Below are positions 18,354 through 27,084 of a stretch of 42,818 nt of DNA, in pieces. The notes beneath the pieces were generated by a model. It saw only the letters and a program-made list of their open reading frames with translations, made no database searches and was not told the origin of the DNA. The first letter of the stretch is position 1. Each line of letters opens with the position of its first letter. Source of the stretch: Planctomycetaceae bacterium (GTDB taxonomy: Bacteria; Planctomycetota; Planctomycetia; Pirellulales; Lacipirellulaceae); NCBI GenBank assembly GCA_003233055.1, contig QIKP01000032.1, forward strand, positions 1-42,818, in the 5' to 3' direction. A program made the position numbers and the translations under genes.

Positions 18354-20054
18354 ATGGCCGACTTAGGCGAATATCTGGTTCAGCACCGGCTCGTAAGCAA
18401 CGAGCAGTGGGCAGAGGCAAAAGAGCTTGCCTCGTCGCAGAACATCAAGCCGCACGATGCGATTGTCCAGCTCGGCTACGCATCGTCCGAGCAGATCATG
18501 AAGGCGATCGCAGAGCGAGAGGGGTACGAGTTTTTTGAGCTGAGCAACGTCGCCATTCCGCCATCCGTGGTCGAACTGGTCTCCGAATCGGTTGCCCGCG
18601 AAAACGCCGTGATCCCGCTAGCCGAGGAAGATGGGGTGCTCAAAGTCTTGGTGAGCGACCCGCAAGACTTTGAAACGATCGATAAATTGCAGTTTATCCT
18701 TAATCGAAAGATTGAGATTGCCCTCTCGACGCGGGAGAGCATTCTCGAAGCGATTAACCGCAACTACGGCCAAATCGGTGACGAAAGTGCGGACTCGATG
18801 CTTCAGGAGTTCACCGACACCGCGATCGACTTCACGGAGACGGAAGAAAGCGATGGTGCGGACGAAGACGAATCGGTCGACGAGGCGAGCGCGCCGATCG
18901 TCCGCTTGGTGCAACTGATGATCGGCGAAGCGGTGCAATTGCGGGCGAGCGACATTCATGTCGAGCCCTTTGCGGATCGGGTTCGGATTCGGTACCGCAT
19001 CGACGGCGTGCTGATCGAACGGGATAGCCCGCCGAGAAGGCTACTGGGGGCACTGCTCTCCCGTATCAAGATTCTCGCGAAGATGGATATTGCGGAACGC
19101 CGCAGGTCGCAGGATGGACGAATCAAGATCACCGCGAGTGGCAAAGAGCTCGACCTGCGAGTCAGTATGTTGCCAACGAGCCACGGCCAATCGTGCGTGA
19201 TGCGTCTGTTGGATAAGGACAATATCAAAGTCGGCGTGCGGCAACTGGGCCTGGGGGAGCGCGACTTCCGAATCTTCCGCGGCCTGATCCGCCGCCCGAA
19301 CGGCATCCTGCTCGTGACGGGGCCAACCGGGTCGGGCAAGACGACCACGCTGTATGCGGCCCTCAACCAGCTGAATCGCCCCGATCGAAAGATTATCACG
19401 GCCGAGGACCCGGTCGAGTATTACCTGCCAGGGATCAATCAGGTGGAGGTGAAGCACTCGATCGGACTCGATTTTGCTAGCATTATCCGCTCGATGCTTC
19501 GCCAAGCTCCCAACGTGATCTTGGTAGGAGAAATGCGGGACTACGAGACCGCCTCGATGGGAATTCAGGCATCTTTGACAGGACACCTGGTTTTCAGTAC
19601 ACTACATACGAACGATGCGCCCGGTGCCGTTACACGCATGGTCGATATGGGTGTCCCTGGTTATTTGGTGGCGGGAAGTGTTATTGGTATTTTAGCCCAG
19701 CGATTAGTCCGAGTCATTTGCTCCAAATGTAAACAACCGGACACGCCCCCCGATCGCGATTTGGAGGCGGCGGGGATCACTCCGGAGATGGTTGCGGGTG
19801 CCACTTTCATGAAGGGGCGTGGCTGTAGCCATTGTGGCGACAAGGGGTACCGTGGACGGCTCGGTGTGTTCGAATTGATGCCAATGAGCGCTAAAATCCG
19901 CGAGCTGACTTTCCAGGGGGCTTCGACCCAAGACATCCGAAGAGAAGCCATAGGTCTTGGTATGACAACGATTTACGACGATGCGATATCCAAGGTCTGT
20001 AGCGGCATCACCACGATCGAGGAGGTTTTTCGCGTGGCGAAGAAGAACGGCTAG
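18354..20054 (+). CDS. GspE/PilB-type assembly ATPase (first copy)
   Basis: Cytoplasmic ATPase predicted to drive pilin or pseudopilin polymerisation. The 566 residues comprise an N-terminal MshEN/GspE-N domain (1-140), an acidic linker (about 150-178) and the ATPase core. Core motifs: Walker A GPTGSGKT (323-330), Asp box AEDPVEY (350-356), Walker B VILVGEMRD (388-396), His box TGHLVFSTLHT (409-419), and a zinc-binding pair C456xxC459/C491xxC494 typical of GspE and PilB. Before Walker B it reads RQAPN rather than the usual RQDPD seen in the second copy, a small departure. Base composition dips near 19680-19740 (42% GC by hand count). A 493-base spacer separates it from pilT, so it may have its own transcript. 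Confidence 0.93.
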   Translation: MADLGEYLVQHRLVSNEQWAEAKELASSQNIKPHDAIVQLGYASSEQIMKAIAEREGYEFFELSNVAIPPSVVELVSESVARENAVIPLAEEDGVLKVLVSDPQDFETIDKLQFILNRKIEIALSTRESILEAINRNYGQIGDESADSMLQEFTDTAIDFTETEESDGADEDESVDEASAPIVRLVQLMIGEAVQLRASDIHVEPFADRVRIRYRIDGVLIERDSPPRRLLGALLSRIKILAKMDIAERRRSQDGRIKITASGKELDLRVSMLPTSHGQSCVMRLLDKDNIKVGVRQLGLGERDFRIFRGLIRRPNGILLVTGPTGSGKTTTLYAALNQLNRPDRKIITAEDPVEYYLPGINQVEVKHSIGLDFASIIRSMLRQAPNVILVGEMRDYETASMGIQASLTGHLVFSTLHTNDAPGAVTRMVDMGVPGYLVAGSVIGILAQRLVRVICSKCKQPDTPPDRDLEAAGITPEMVAGATFMKGRGCSHCGDKGYRGRLGVFELMPMSAKIRELTFQGASTQDIRREAIGLGMTTIYDDAISKVCSGITTIEEVFRVAKKNG

Positions 20055-20547
20055 TCGGATGCCCAGGGTCTCGGCGGTCGAGTAGCCCCGCGGTCAGTTC
20101 GTTTCGACTTGTTCTTTCGACTGGACGGAGATGCGGCAGGCCGCATGCTCTGGTCCGGAGAGTCTCCTCCCAGCCGCCTCCGCTGGACGGCTCGAGCCCC
20201 TTTTTTCTTGGAAACCAACTACAATAAACACTTGAGCTACCGGAGTTGCTCACGAATAATCTCCTTACAAGGCCGTTAGGCGGCTGGAAGCGAAATGGAC
20301 GAGTCGAGCGGTAGGGCAATGGCCAGTTGTTCCGCACCGCAGGAAAAATCGACTTTTGTCTGCCGCAATCCGGTTCGAGGCTTTGGTAGCCGATTCAGCC
20401 AGTAGCTCTAGGGGTAGGCTGCTGACGGAAGTACCGACGGATCCGGGAGCAAGTCTCCTCGAGTCCCTCCGGCGGGCTTCCGCATGCCGAGCGGACTCCC
20501 GTAGGGAATGTTTCGGTCGTCATTCGGTTTTATAGGAAGCGAACGCC
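20055..20547 (+). other. Long spacer before pilT with weak terminator candidate
   Basis: No gene is visible. AGCCG (20172-20176) can pair with CGGCT (20188-20192), overlapping the palindrome GGCTCGAGCC (20189-20198), and six T residues follow at 20201-20206. This may end the first gspE transcript. AGGAAG at 20534-20539 is the ribosome-binding site of pilT. The remainder, including the A/T-richer stretch near 20210-20270, shows nothing I recognise. Confidence 0.4.
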
Positions 20548-21648
20548 ATGGGCGCGATTCTCATCGACAAACTGCTTTCTGCTGCGATCAAGCAGGGAGC
20601 CAGCGACTTGCACATCACGGTCGGGCAGCCACCGGTGCTGCGCCTGCAAGGTCGCATGCAGAAACTCCGGACCAAGGTCCTGGAGCCGGAAGACACGATG
20701 GACCTGATGAAGAGCATCACGCCCGAGCGTTGCCAGCAGGAATTTCAAGAGACCGGCAGCACCGACTTTGGCTTCGCCTTTGGCGACGCGGCTCGGTTTC
20801 GCGTGTCGATCTTCCGGCAGCGTGGCAAGGTGGCGATGGTCCTTCGGCAGATTCCGGTTGATCTCCTCACCATGGAACAGCTGAATCTGCCCGAAGTGTT
20901 TAAGAAGTTGATCATGAAGCCTCGCGGGTTGGTGCTCGTTACGGGCCCGACCGGTTCGGGTAAGTCGACATCGCTCGCGGCGATGGTGGACTACCTCAAC
21001 GAGAATGTGGACCACCATATCATCACGATCGAAGACCCGATCGAGTTTCAGCACAACCACAAGAAGTCGACGATCAATCAGCGAGAAGTGGGCGTCGATG
21101 TGACATCGTTTGCCGAGGCGATCCGCCGGGCGTTGCGTCAAGACCCCGACGTGATTTTGGTCGGCGAGCTTCGCGATTTGGAAACGATCGAGGCGGCCAT
21201 CACGGCGGCGGAAACGGGCCATGTCGTGTTTGGAACGCTACATACTTCGAGTGCGGCTGGAACCATCAACCGAATCATCGACGTCTTTCCAACGAATCAG
21301 CAGGAGCAGATTCGGACCCAGCTTGCCTCGTCGATCATTGGCATCTTGTCGCAACAGCTCCTGAAGAAAATTGGCGGCGGGCGCGTCGCGGCATTTGAGA
21401 CTTTGGTGGTGACTTCGGGTATCGCCAACCTGATTCGGGAGAACAAAATTTTCCGCATTACTTCGCAAATCCAAACAGGATCGAAGTATGGAATGCAGCT
21501 TCTGGACGACCACATCTTTTCACTTTGGAAAGAGGGGCTCGTCACCCAAGAAGACGCCTTGGCAAAGTGCAATTCGACCGACGATTTAGCCGCCCGGTTC
21601 GCCGCAGCGGAACGAGGCATGTTTGATGACGAACCCAGTGAGGATTAA
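20548..21648 (+). CDS. pilT: Type IV pilus retraction ATPase PilT
   Basis: Hexameric ATPase that disassembles pili at the inner membrane, powering retraction. The 366 residues show the PilT order: ASDLHIT near the N-terminus (18-24), Walker A GPTGSGKS (133-140), IEDPIEF (161-167), Walker B VILVGELRD (202-210), His box TGHVVFGTLHT (223-233), and GIANLIREN (291-299), close to the PilT hallmark AIRNLIRE. The CxxC zinc motif of GspE/PilB proteins is absent, as expected. The ATG has AGGAAG 8 bases upstream. The C-terminus is short and acidic. Its presence argues that this cluster makes a dynamic pilus rather than a pure type II secretion pseudopilus, or serves both. Confidence 0.95.
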   Translation: MGAILIDKLLSAAIKQGASDLHITVGQPPVLRLQGRMQKLRTKVLEPEDTMDLMKSITPERCQQEFQETGSTDFGFAFGDAARFRVSIFRQRGKVAMVLRQIPVDLLTMEQLNLPEVFKKLIMKPRGLVLVTGPTGSGKSTSLAAMVDYLNENVDHHIITIEDPIEFQHNHKKSTINQREVGVDVTSFAEAIRRALRQDPDVILVGELRDLETIEAAITAAETGHVVFGTLHTSSAAGTINRIIDVFPTNQQEQIRTQLASSIIGILSQQLLKKIGGGRVAAFETLVVTSGIANLIRENKIFRITSQIQTGSKYGMQLLDDHIFSLWKEGLVTQEDALAKCNSTDDLAARFAAAERGMFDDEPSED

Positions 21649-21709
21649 CTAAAGCGTCGAACAAGATTCCCTCACTCTCAGCCCGTAATCCCCAACCCCC
21701 AACTTTTCC

Positions 21710-23428
21710 ATGGCTATGCGACGCATCGGACAAATCCTGGTCGACATGGACTTCCTCGATGACGAGAAGCTGGAGTTGCTCATTGATGAGCAAAAGCAGC
21801 ACCCGGGGCAGCTCTTTGGCCGTGTCGCGATGGACATGGGACTGGTCAGCGAGGAGCAGGTAGCCCAGGGACTCGGCGAGCAGATGGGGCTTCGGGTCGT
21901 AACGGTCAGCGACCTGTCGATTGAGAAGGACGTGCTGGCGAGGGTCACCGAACCGATGGCCCAGATGTATCGCATTGTTCCGACGGAATTTGAGAACGAT
22001 ACCCTCACTGTCGCAACGGCCGACCCGCAAAATCTGGGCGTGCAGGACGAACTTCGCACGTTCCTCGGCTACAACATCCGTGTGGTGGTAACGACCGAGT
22101 CGTCGATGGTCGCCGCGCTGGAGAGGTACTATGGCGAAAATACCGAGAGTGTCGAAAGCTTGGTCGAAGACCTGGAATCGGACGAGGAACTGGCCCGCGC
22201 TGCGGCCGAGGTGGCGAGTGATGGGCCGATCGATCTGACGAGCGTCGAAGCGCTCGCCGATAGTGCCCCGGTTCGCAAGCTACTCAATATGGTGCTGCTC
22301 CTGGCGATTAAAGACCATGCGAGCGATTTGCATTTTGAGCCCTTTGAGGACGAGTTTCGTATTCGGATTAAGGCAGACGGCGTGCTTTACGAAATGGTTC
22401 CGCCGCCACGACACTTGGCGTTTGCGATTACCACCCGGATCAAGGTGATGGCGGACCTCGATATTGCCGAGCGACGGTTGCCCCAAGATGGGCGGATTGA
22501 ACTTTCGGTCGGCGGGCATCCCGTCGACCTTCGAGTGAGTGTTCTTCCGACGATGTTTGGCGAGAGTGTGGTGATGCGGGTTCTCGATCGATCGGTGGTG
22601 TCACTCGATCTGAGCAACGTTGGCATGAACGACGAAACGATGGCCGAATTTCGAACGGCGATTGAACGCCCCAATGGGATTGTTTTAGTAACAGGGCCAA
22701 CCGGCTCGGGCAAAACAACCACGCTCTACTCGGCGCTCAACGAACTCAACAGCATCGAAGACAAACTGATCACCACCGAGGACCCGGTGGAGTACGACAT
22801 GGATGGCATCGTGCAAGTGCCGATTGATGCCTCGATTGGCAACACGTTTGCCAAGTGCTTGCGGTCGATCCTCCGGCAAGACCCCGACAAAATCCTGGTT
22901 GGCGAGATTCGTGACCTCGAGACAGCCGAAATCGCGGTCCAGGCGTCGCTGACGGGGCATCTCGTTTTCAGCACGCTCCACACCAACGACGCCCCCAGCA
23001 CGATCACTCGCCTCAAAGACATGGGAGTGCCAACCTTCCTGATTACCGCGACGGTCGAGGCGATCCTGGCGCAGCGGCTGGTACGAAAGGTCTGCGAAAA
23101 CTGTCGCGAAGAGTACCAGCCGTCCCAAGAGATCCTCGACGACCTGGAGCTGACGACGGAGGATATCCTTGGCAAGCAGTTCTATCGCGGTTCCGGTTGT
23201 GAAATTTGCAACAACACGGGCTACAAGGGTCGTGTCGGATTGTTTGAGCTGATGATCATGAACGACGAGCTGCGAGATATGATCATGGAAAACGTCCAAT
23301 CCGAAACCCTCCGGAAAGCAGCGGAAAAGCAAGGAATGGTTTCCCTTCGCATGGCAGGCCTAGCCGCCGCGATGGCCGGAACCACCACGCCAGAAGAAAT
23401 CATTCGAGAGACGATCGTCGAAGCGTAA
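21710..23428 (+). CDS. gspE: GspE/PilB-type assembly ATPase (second copy)
   Basis: A 572-residue assembly ATPase. An N-terminal MshEN domain (1-145) is followed by an acidic helix (about 145-170), N2 domain SDLHFEPFEDEFRIR (205-219), Walker A GPTGSGKT (329-336), Asp box TEDPVEY (356-362), Walker B KILVGEIRD (394-402), His box TGHLVFSTLHT (415-425), and C462xxC465/C497xxC500. It follows pilT by 61 bases and precedes gspF by 58, so these three are probably one transcript. It keeps the consensus RQDPD before Walker B, unlike the first copy, suggesting the two ATPases are not interchangeable. The leader ends CCCAACTTTTCC directly before ATG, with no Shine-Dalgarno. Confidence 0.94.
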   Translation: MAMRRIGQILVDMDFLDDEKLELLIDEQKQHPGQLFGRVAMDMGLVSEEQVAQGLGEQMGLRVVTVSDLSIEKDVLARVTEPMAQMYRIVPTEFENDTLTVATADPQNLGVQDELRTFLGYNIRVVVTTESSMVAALERYYGENTESVESLVEDLESDEELARAAAEVASDGPIDLTSVEALADSAPVRKLLNMVLLLAIKDHASDLHFEPFEDEFRIRIKADGVLYEMVPPPRHLAFAITTRIKVMADLDIAERRLPQDGRIELSVGGHPVDLRVSVLPTMFGESVVMRVLDRSVVSLDLSNVGMNDETMAEFRTAIERPNGIVLVTGPTGSGKTTTLYSALNELNSIEDKLITTEDPVEYDMDGIVQVPIDASIGNTFAKCLRSILRQDPDKILVGEIRDLETAEIAVQASLTGHLVFSTLHTNDAPSTITRLKDMGVPTFLITATVEAILAQRLVRKVCENCREEYQPSQEILDDLELTTEDILGKQFYRGSGCEICNNTGYKGRVGLFELMIMNDELRDMIMENVQSETLRKAAEKQGMVSLRMAGLAAAMAGTTTPEEIIRETIVEA

Positions 23429-23486
23429 TTGGAGGCAGTAGGCAGGTCCCTTCCCCCATTCAAAATCCCAGCCCCCTTTTTTACCC

Positions 23487-24809
23487 ATGCCAACTTTTCA
23501 ATTCGAAGCGATGGACGCGACGGGTACCGAGATCAAAGATGTGATCGAGGCGACCACCGAGGAAGAAGCGCAGGCGACGATTCGCCAGATGGGTTACTTC
23601 GTTACGAAGATCTCCGTCAAAAAAAGCCGAAAAAAGGACGATTCGGGGCCCGCAAAGAAAAAGCGAGGCATGACCTTCGGCGGCGTTCGGTCGAAAGACC
23701 TCACCACGTTCACGAGGCAGCTTTCCATCCTCCAAGACGCCGGGCTGCCGATTTTACGGAGCCTCCGCATCCTCGCCAGCCAATCCAAACCAGGGCGCCT
23801 CAAGTATTCCCTCGAAGACACCTGTGACGAGATCGAAGCAGGCTCCACGCTCTCCGAAGCGATGTCGAAGAGTCCCAAGTGCTTTAACCGGCTTTACGTC
23901 AACATGATCAAGGCAGGCGAGGCGGGTGGTGCCTTGGAACTCATCCTCCAGCGCCTTGCCGACTTCCAAGAGCGGGCCGAATCGCTCAAGCGAAAAGTCA
24001 AAGGAGCGATGATTTACCCGGTCTTTGTCGTTGGCATCGCGGTGACGATCTTGACCTTGATCATGATCTTCATCGTGCCGAGCTTCCGTGAGATTTTTAC
24101 GGAGTTCGACCTTGAATTGCCTCCCATGACCGAGATGCTCGTCACGCTCTCGGATTGGACCGTCAACTACTGGTACCTCATCCCACTTATCCCGACGAGC
24201 ATCTGGCTTTTCGTCAAGCTAGTCCGCAAGTTCAAGCAAGGGCGCATCGGTTGGGACCAATTCATCATTAAGATTCCGATCTTTGGTCCGCTGTTTGAGA
24301 AGAATATCCTGGCCCGCTCAGCACGAACCCTTGGCACGTTGGTCGCCAGTGGCGTGCCGATCCTCGAAGCACTCAACATCACCCGAGACACCTCAGGCAA
24401 TGCGGTCTTCGAGCGAATGTATAGCCGTATTTCCGAGGCGATTCGCGAGGGCGAATCGATTGCCAAGCCGATGAAGGAAAACTCCACGCCTGGGTTCCAT
24501 CCCATTGCACTGTTCTTTTGGATTACTTCGATCCCTGTCGTCGGTGCGCTCATTTACCTGCTTAAATACAAACAACGCATCGTGGACGATATCGTGGTCA
24601 ACATGATCGATGTCGGCGAAGAAACGGGCGAACTCGACACGATGCTTTATAAAGTGGCCGACGTTTACGACGAAGAGGTCGCCGTTCTGACCGATAGCCT
24701 TGCCAAACTGATGGAGCCGATTCTCATTATCCTGCTGGGCGGTATGGTCGGATTTATCGTGATCGCCCTGTTCATTCCGCTTGTGAAACTGATCGAAGGA
24801 TTAAGTTAG
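23487..24809 (+). CDS. gspF: GspF/PilC inner-membrane platform protein
   Basis: Polytopic platform protein that couples the assembly ATPase to pseudopilin addition. Two T2SSF domains are visible: one beginning FTRQLSILQDAGLPIL (75-90) and a second beginning ARSARTLGTLVASGVPIL (276-293), each followed by AGEAGGAL or VGEETGELD (143-150, 376-384). Membrane segments lie near 176-197, 226-245 and 411-434. Between the second repeat and VGEETGELD there is an extra hydrophobic stretch, HPIALFFWITSIPVVGALIY (338-357) plus a basic KYKQR, absent from typical GspF proteins of about 405 residues and accounting for the 440-residue length. The leader is pyrimidine-rich without a Shine-Dalgarno. Confidence 0.93.
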   Translation: MPTFQFEAMDATGTEIKDVIEATTEEEAQATIRQMGYFVTKISVKKSRKKDDSGPAKKKRGMTFGGVRSKDLTTFTRQLSILQDAGLPILRSLRILASQSKPGRLKYSLEDTCDEIEAGSTLSEAMSKSPKCFNRLYVNMIKAGEAGGALELILQRLADFQERAESLKRKVKGAMIYPVFVVGIAVTILTLIMIFIVPSFREIFTEFDLELPPMTEMLVTLSDWTVNYWYLIPLIPTSIWLFVKLVRKFKQGRIGWDQFIIKIPIFGPLFEKNILARSARTLGTLVASGVPILEALNITRDTSGNAVFERMYSRISEAIREGESIAKPMKENSTPGFHPIALFFWITSIPVVGALIYLLKYKQRIVDDIVVNMIDVGEETGELDTMLYKVADVYDEEVAVLTDSLAKLMEPILIILLGGMVGFIVIALFIPLVKLIEGLS

Positions 24810-24838
24810 ACAAGAGAGCCTCTCCCCTTCGTAGGCAA

Positions 24839-24861
24839 CCGACGAGGCGTAGCTCGTCGGC
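24839..24861 (+). repeat. REP-like palindrome, copy 3
   Basis: An exact copy of the 23-bp palindrome (core GACGAGGCGTAGCTCGTC) between gspF and the first pseudopilin gene, 33 bases before the chosen start. Its stem could weaken read-through or protect mRNA ends inside the cluster. Confidence 0.88.
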
Positions 24862-24893
24862 TAATGACCAACCGCTCACCGAGGAGCAAAATC

Positions 24894-25922
24894 ATGAACC
24901 ATCGTTATTCCACCTTCCGCCATCCGATTGCTGCGTTCACTTTGGTCGAATTGCTCGTCGTGATTGGCATCATCGCGGCGCTGGCGGCGTTGCTCCTCGT
25001 CGGAGGTCGGCGGGCCATCATCACCGCTCGGCAGCATTCCATCCAGGCGGAAATTACGCAGCTCGATGCGGCGTTCATCGAATACACCAACGATATCTCC
25101 GGCGGAGCCTATCCACCGAATGTCCTTTGGCAAAACGGCATCGGGAGTACGGGTGCCCTGCGTTTCAGCTCGGTCGTGAGTAACTTCAAGCGGCACTTCA
25201 ACAAAGCGTTTCCCAAGCACCGTGAGCCGGAAGCGTTGCTCAACGCCTTGGTGGGTGGACCCAACATGGGTGGCGTCGTCTTAGTGACCCCAGGAAGTAC
25301 GGACAACGATGGGCTGAGCCCTTACGAGGCGGTTGTCTTTTGGCTCGGCGGATTTAGCGACGATCCGAAGTACCCGATCTCGGGGCCTGGCGGACCTTCG
25401 TTCAGCATCGCGTCAGGTTCGCTTGGCGAGGATTTTGCTTCCCGCAACAAGACCTTTCCCTTCGATCCAATTCAACTCGGCCCCAAAGACGACGCCGGGC
25501 AGTTCGTCGGGCGACACATCATCTACACCGACCACAGGAGCCTTTCGCGGCGGATCAATCTCTGGGTTTACTTCCCGGCGAATCGGACCATCCCCTACGC
25601 CTATTTCGATGCGTCGCGCAGGCCGGTGTTCGACCCCAGTCACGACGGCCTTGTGCCGATCAAGCAGCTCAAGGTGAATCCTTCGTTGCCCCCGCTGCTT
25701 TCCGATGTTCGCTATGCCAACGAAGGGAAGTGCCAAATCTTGTCGGCCGGGCTCGACGACGAGTGGGGTGACTTTGCATCGATCATGGGGGTCAACTATA
25801 CCGGCGACATGACGCAGACCCATAGCGGCTTGCTCTTTCCCGAGGGGCCCTTCACGGCGGCGCTGGCCGACACGATCACCAACTTCTCGACCAAAGCGAC
25901 GCTAGAGGATTCGCAACCATGA
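24894..25922 (+). CDS. Pseudopilin (GspG/GspH-like), large
   Basis: A type III (prepilin) signal is clear: 14-residue leader, cleavage before Phe in A/FTLVE (14/15), Glu at +5 (Glu19), and a hydrophobic helix LLVVIGIIAALAALLLV. The mature part is far longer than the usual 120-170 residues: 342 residues in total, with no domain I can name beyond the helix. The start at 24894 has GAGGAG 7 bases upstream; an earlier ATG at 24864 would overlap the palindrome and lengthen the leader. It ends in ATGA, overlapping the start of the next pseudopilin gene by 4 bases, so the two are translationally coupled. Confidence 0.88.
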   Translation: MNHRYSTFRHPIAAFTLVELLVVIGIIAALAALLLVGGRRAIITARQHSIQAEITQLDAAFIEYTNDISGGAYPPNVLWQNGIGSTGALRFSSVVSNFKRHFNKAFPKHREPEALLNALVGGPNMGGVVLVTPGSTDNDGLSPYEAVVFWLGGFSDDPKYPISGPGGPSFSIASGSLGEDFASRNKTFPFDPIQLGPKDDAGQFVGRHIIYTDHRSLSRRINLWVYFPANRTIPYAYFDASRRPVFDPSHDGLVPIKQLKVNPSLPPLLSDVRYANEGKCQILSAGLDDEWGDFASIMGVNYTGDMTQTHSGLLFPEGPFTAALADTITNFSTKATLEDSQP

Positions 25923-27082
25923 TAGGCGAAAGTAGAAAATGGAAATGGAGAGGTGGAACCAAGCGAGCCCCGAATGCGCGCGTCGGTCGTTCCGCGTTCA
26001 CGTTGATCGAGCTGCTGATCGTGATGGCCATCCTGGCGATCCTTGCCGGGCTGATTCTGGGTGTGGGGGCCCGGGCGGGGGAGCGCGGCCGCGAGGCACG
26101 CACCAAGGCACTGGTTGCCCGGATCCACACGCTCGTACTCGAGCATTACGACACGTACAAAGATCGCCGGGCACCCCTTCGAATGGAGGCGACGAGTGCC
26201 ATTATCAGCGGCACCAGCACACCTGCCACACGTCGCAATCGGGGTCCCGCGATGGCCGAGGCGAGACTCTATGCACTTCGCGAATTGATGGTGATGGAAA
26301 TGCCCGACCGTTGGAGCGATGTTTGGTTGACGGCGTTGCCTGGAAATGAGGGAGACTCAGCAACCGTGCCGCCACTCGTGGGGCCTCTCTACATGAATCC
26401 ACCCACCGGGAGTGCAACGAATGGCGGCGCTACACCCCTCAACGAGGCGTACCGCCGGCAAAGTCGCGCATCGATAGAGGGTGTCAACACGCTGACAGGC
26501 GTCCGAAATACGGTTGGTAACATCCTGGATAATCAAGGAGCCGAGTGTCTCTACATGATCGTCATGCTGGCGACCGCCGATGGCGAAGCTCGGTCGCTCT
26601 TCAACGAGAGGAGCATCGGCGATGTCGATGGGGATGGATTACCAGAGTTTGTGGATGGGTGGGGGCGGCCGATTAACTTCCTTCGCTGGGCTCCCGGTTT
26701 TGAGTCGGACCTGCAGGCGAATGCGAATGAATTTGCCGGCAATAATGACGCTTGGATCACGCAAGCCGACGCCGACCACGATCCGTTCGACCTCTTCCGC
26801 AGTGACCCGTTCGCCTTCCGGCTCATGCCGCTGATCTTTTCGGCAGGATCGGATGAAAGTTACGGGATTCGCACGATCAAGCCAAGTGTTACGTGGAGGA
26901 CAGCCACCGCGGTTTCTGTGAGTCTGCAGAACTGGGGAAGCCAAAATCGACGAACGTACTTAGGTTCTCGATTGACGCCCTACGTGGAGTTCGCTGGCGG
27001 TTCGGAAATGGCGTTCTACGGCACCGCTCGTGACGACACGGCCACCGACAATATCCACAATCACAACATCACCGGCGAATAA
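25919..27082 (+). CDS. Pseudopilin (GspG/GspH-like), large
   Basis: A 387-residue pseudopilin with a 26-residue leader, cleavage at SA/FTLIE (26/27), Glu31 at +5 and a hydrophobic helix LLIVMAILAILAGLILGV. The mature region is Asn/Asp/Thr-rich with a short GDVDGDGLPEFVDGWGRP stretch (near 230-247) that resembles a calcium loop. The start overlaps the preceding stop by 4 bases and the next gene begins 2 bases after its stop, so it sits inside a tightly packed operon. The Lys/Arg/Trp-rich leader is longer than usual but the context leaves no better start. Confidence 0.87.
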   Translation: MIGESRKWKWRGGTKRAPNARVGRSAFTLIELLIVMAILAILAGLILGVGARAGERGREARTKALVARIHTLVLEHYDTYKDRRAPLRMEATSAIISGTSTPATRRNRGPAMAEARLYALRELMVMEMPDRWSDVWLTALPGNEGDSATVPPLVGPLYMNPPTGSATNGGATPLNEAYRRQSRASIEGVNTLTGVRNTVGNILDNQGAECLYMIVMLATADGEARSLFNERSIGDVDGDGLPEFVDGWGRPINFLRWAPGFESDLQANANEFAGNNDAWITQADADHDPFDLFRSDPFAFRLMPLIFSAGSDESYGIRTIKPSVTWRTATAVSVSLQNWGSQNRRTYLGSRLTPYVEFAGGSEMAFYGTARDDTATDNIHNHNITGE

Positions 27083-27084
27083 GC

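Noticed and set aside
20341-20440. GGTTCGAGG as part of a tRNA T-arm
   Set aside because: No matching acceptor, D or anticodon stems could be found around it.
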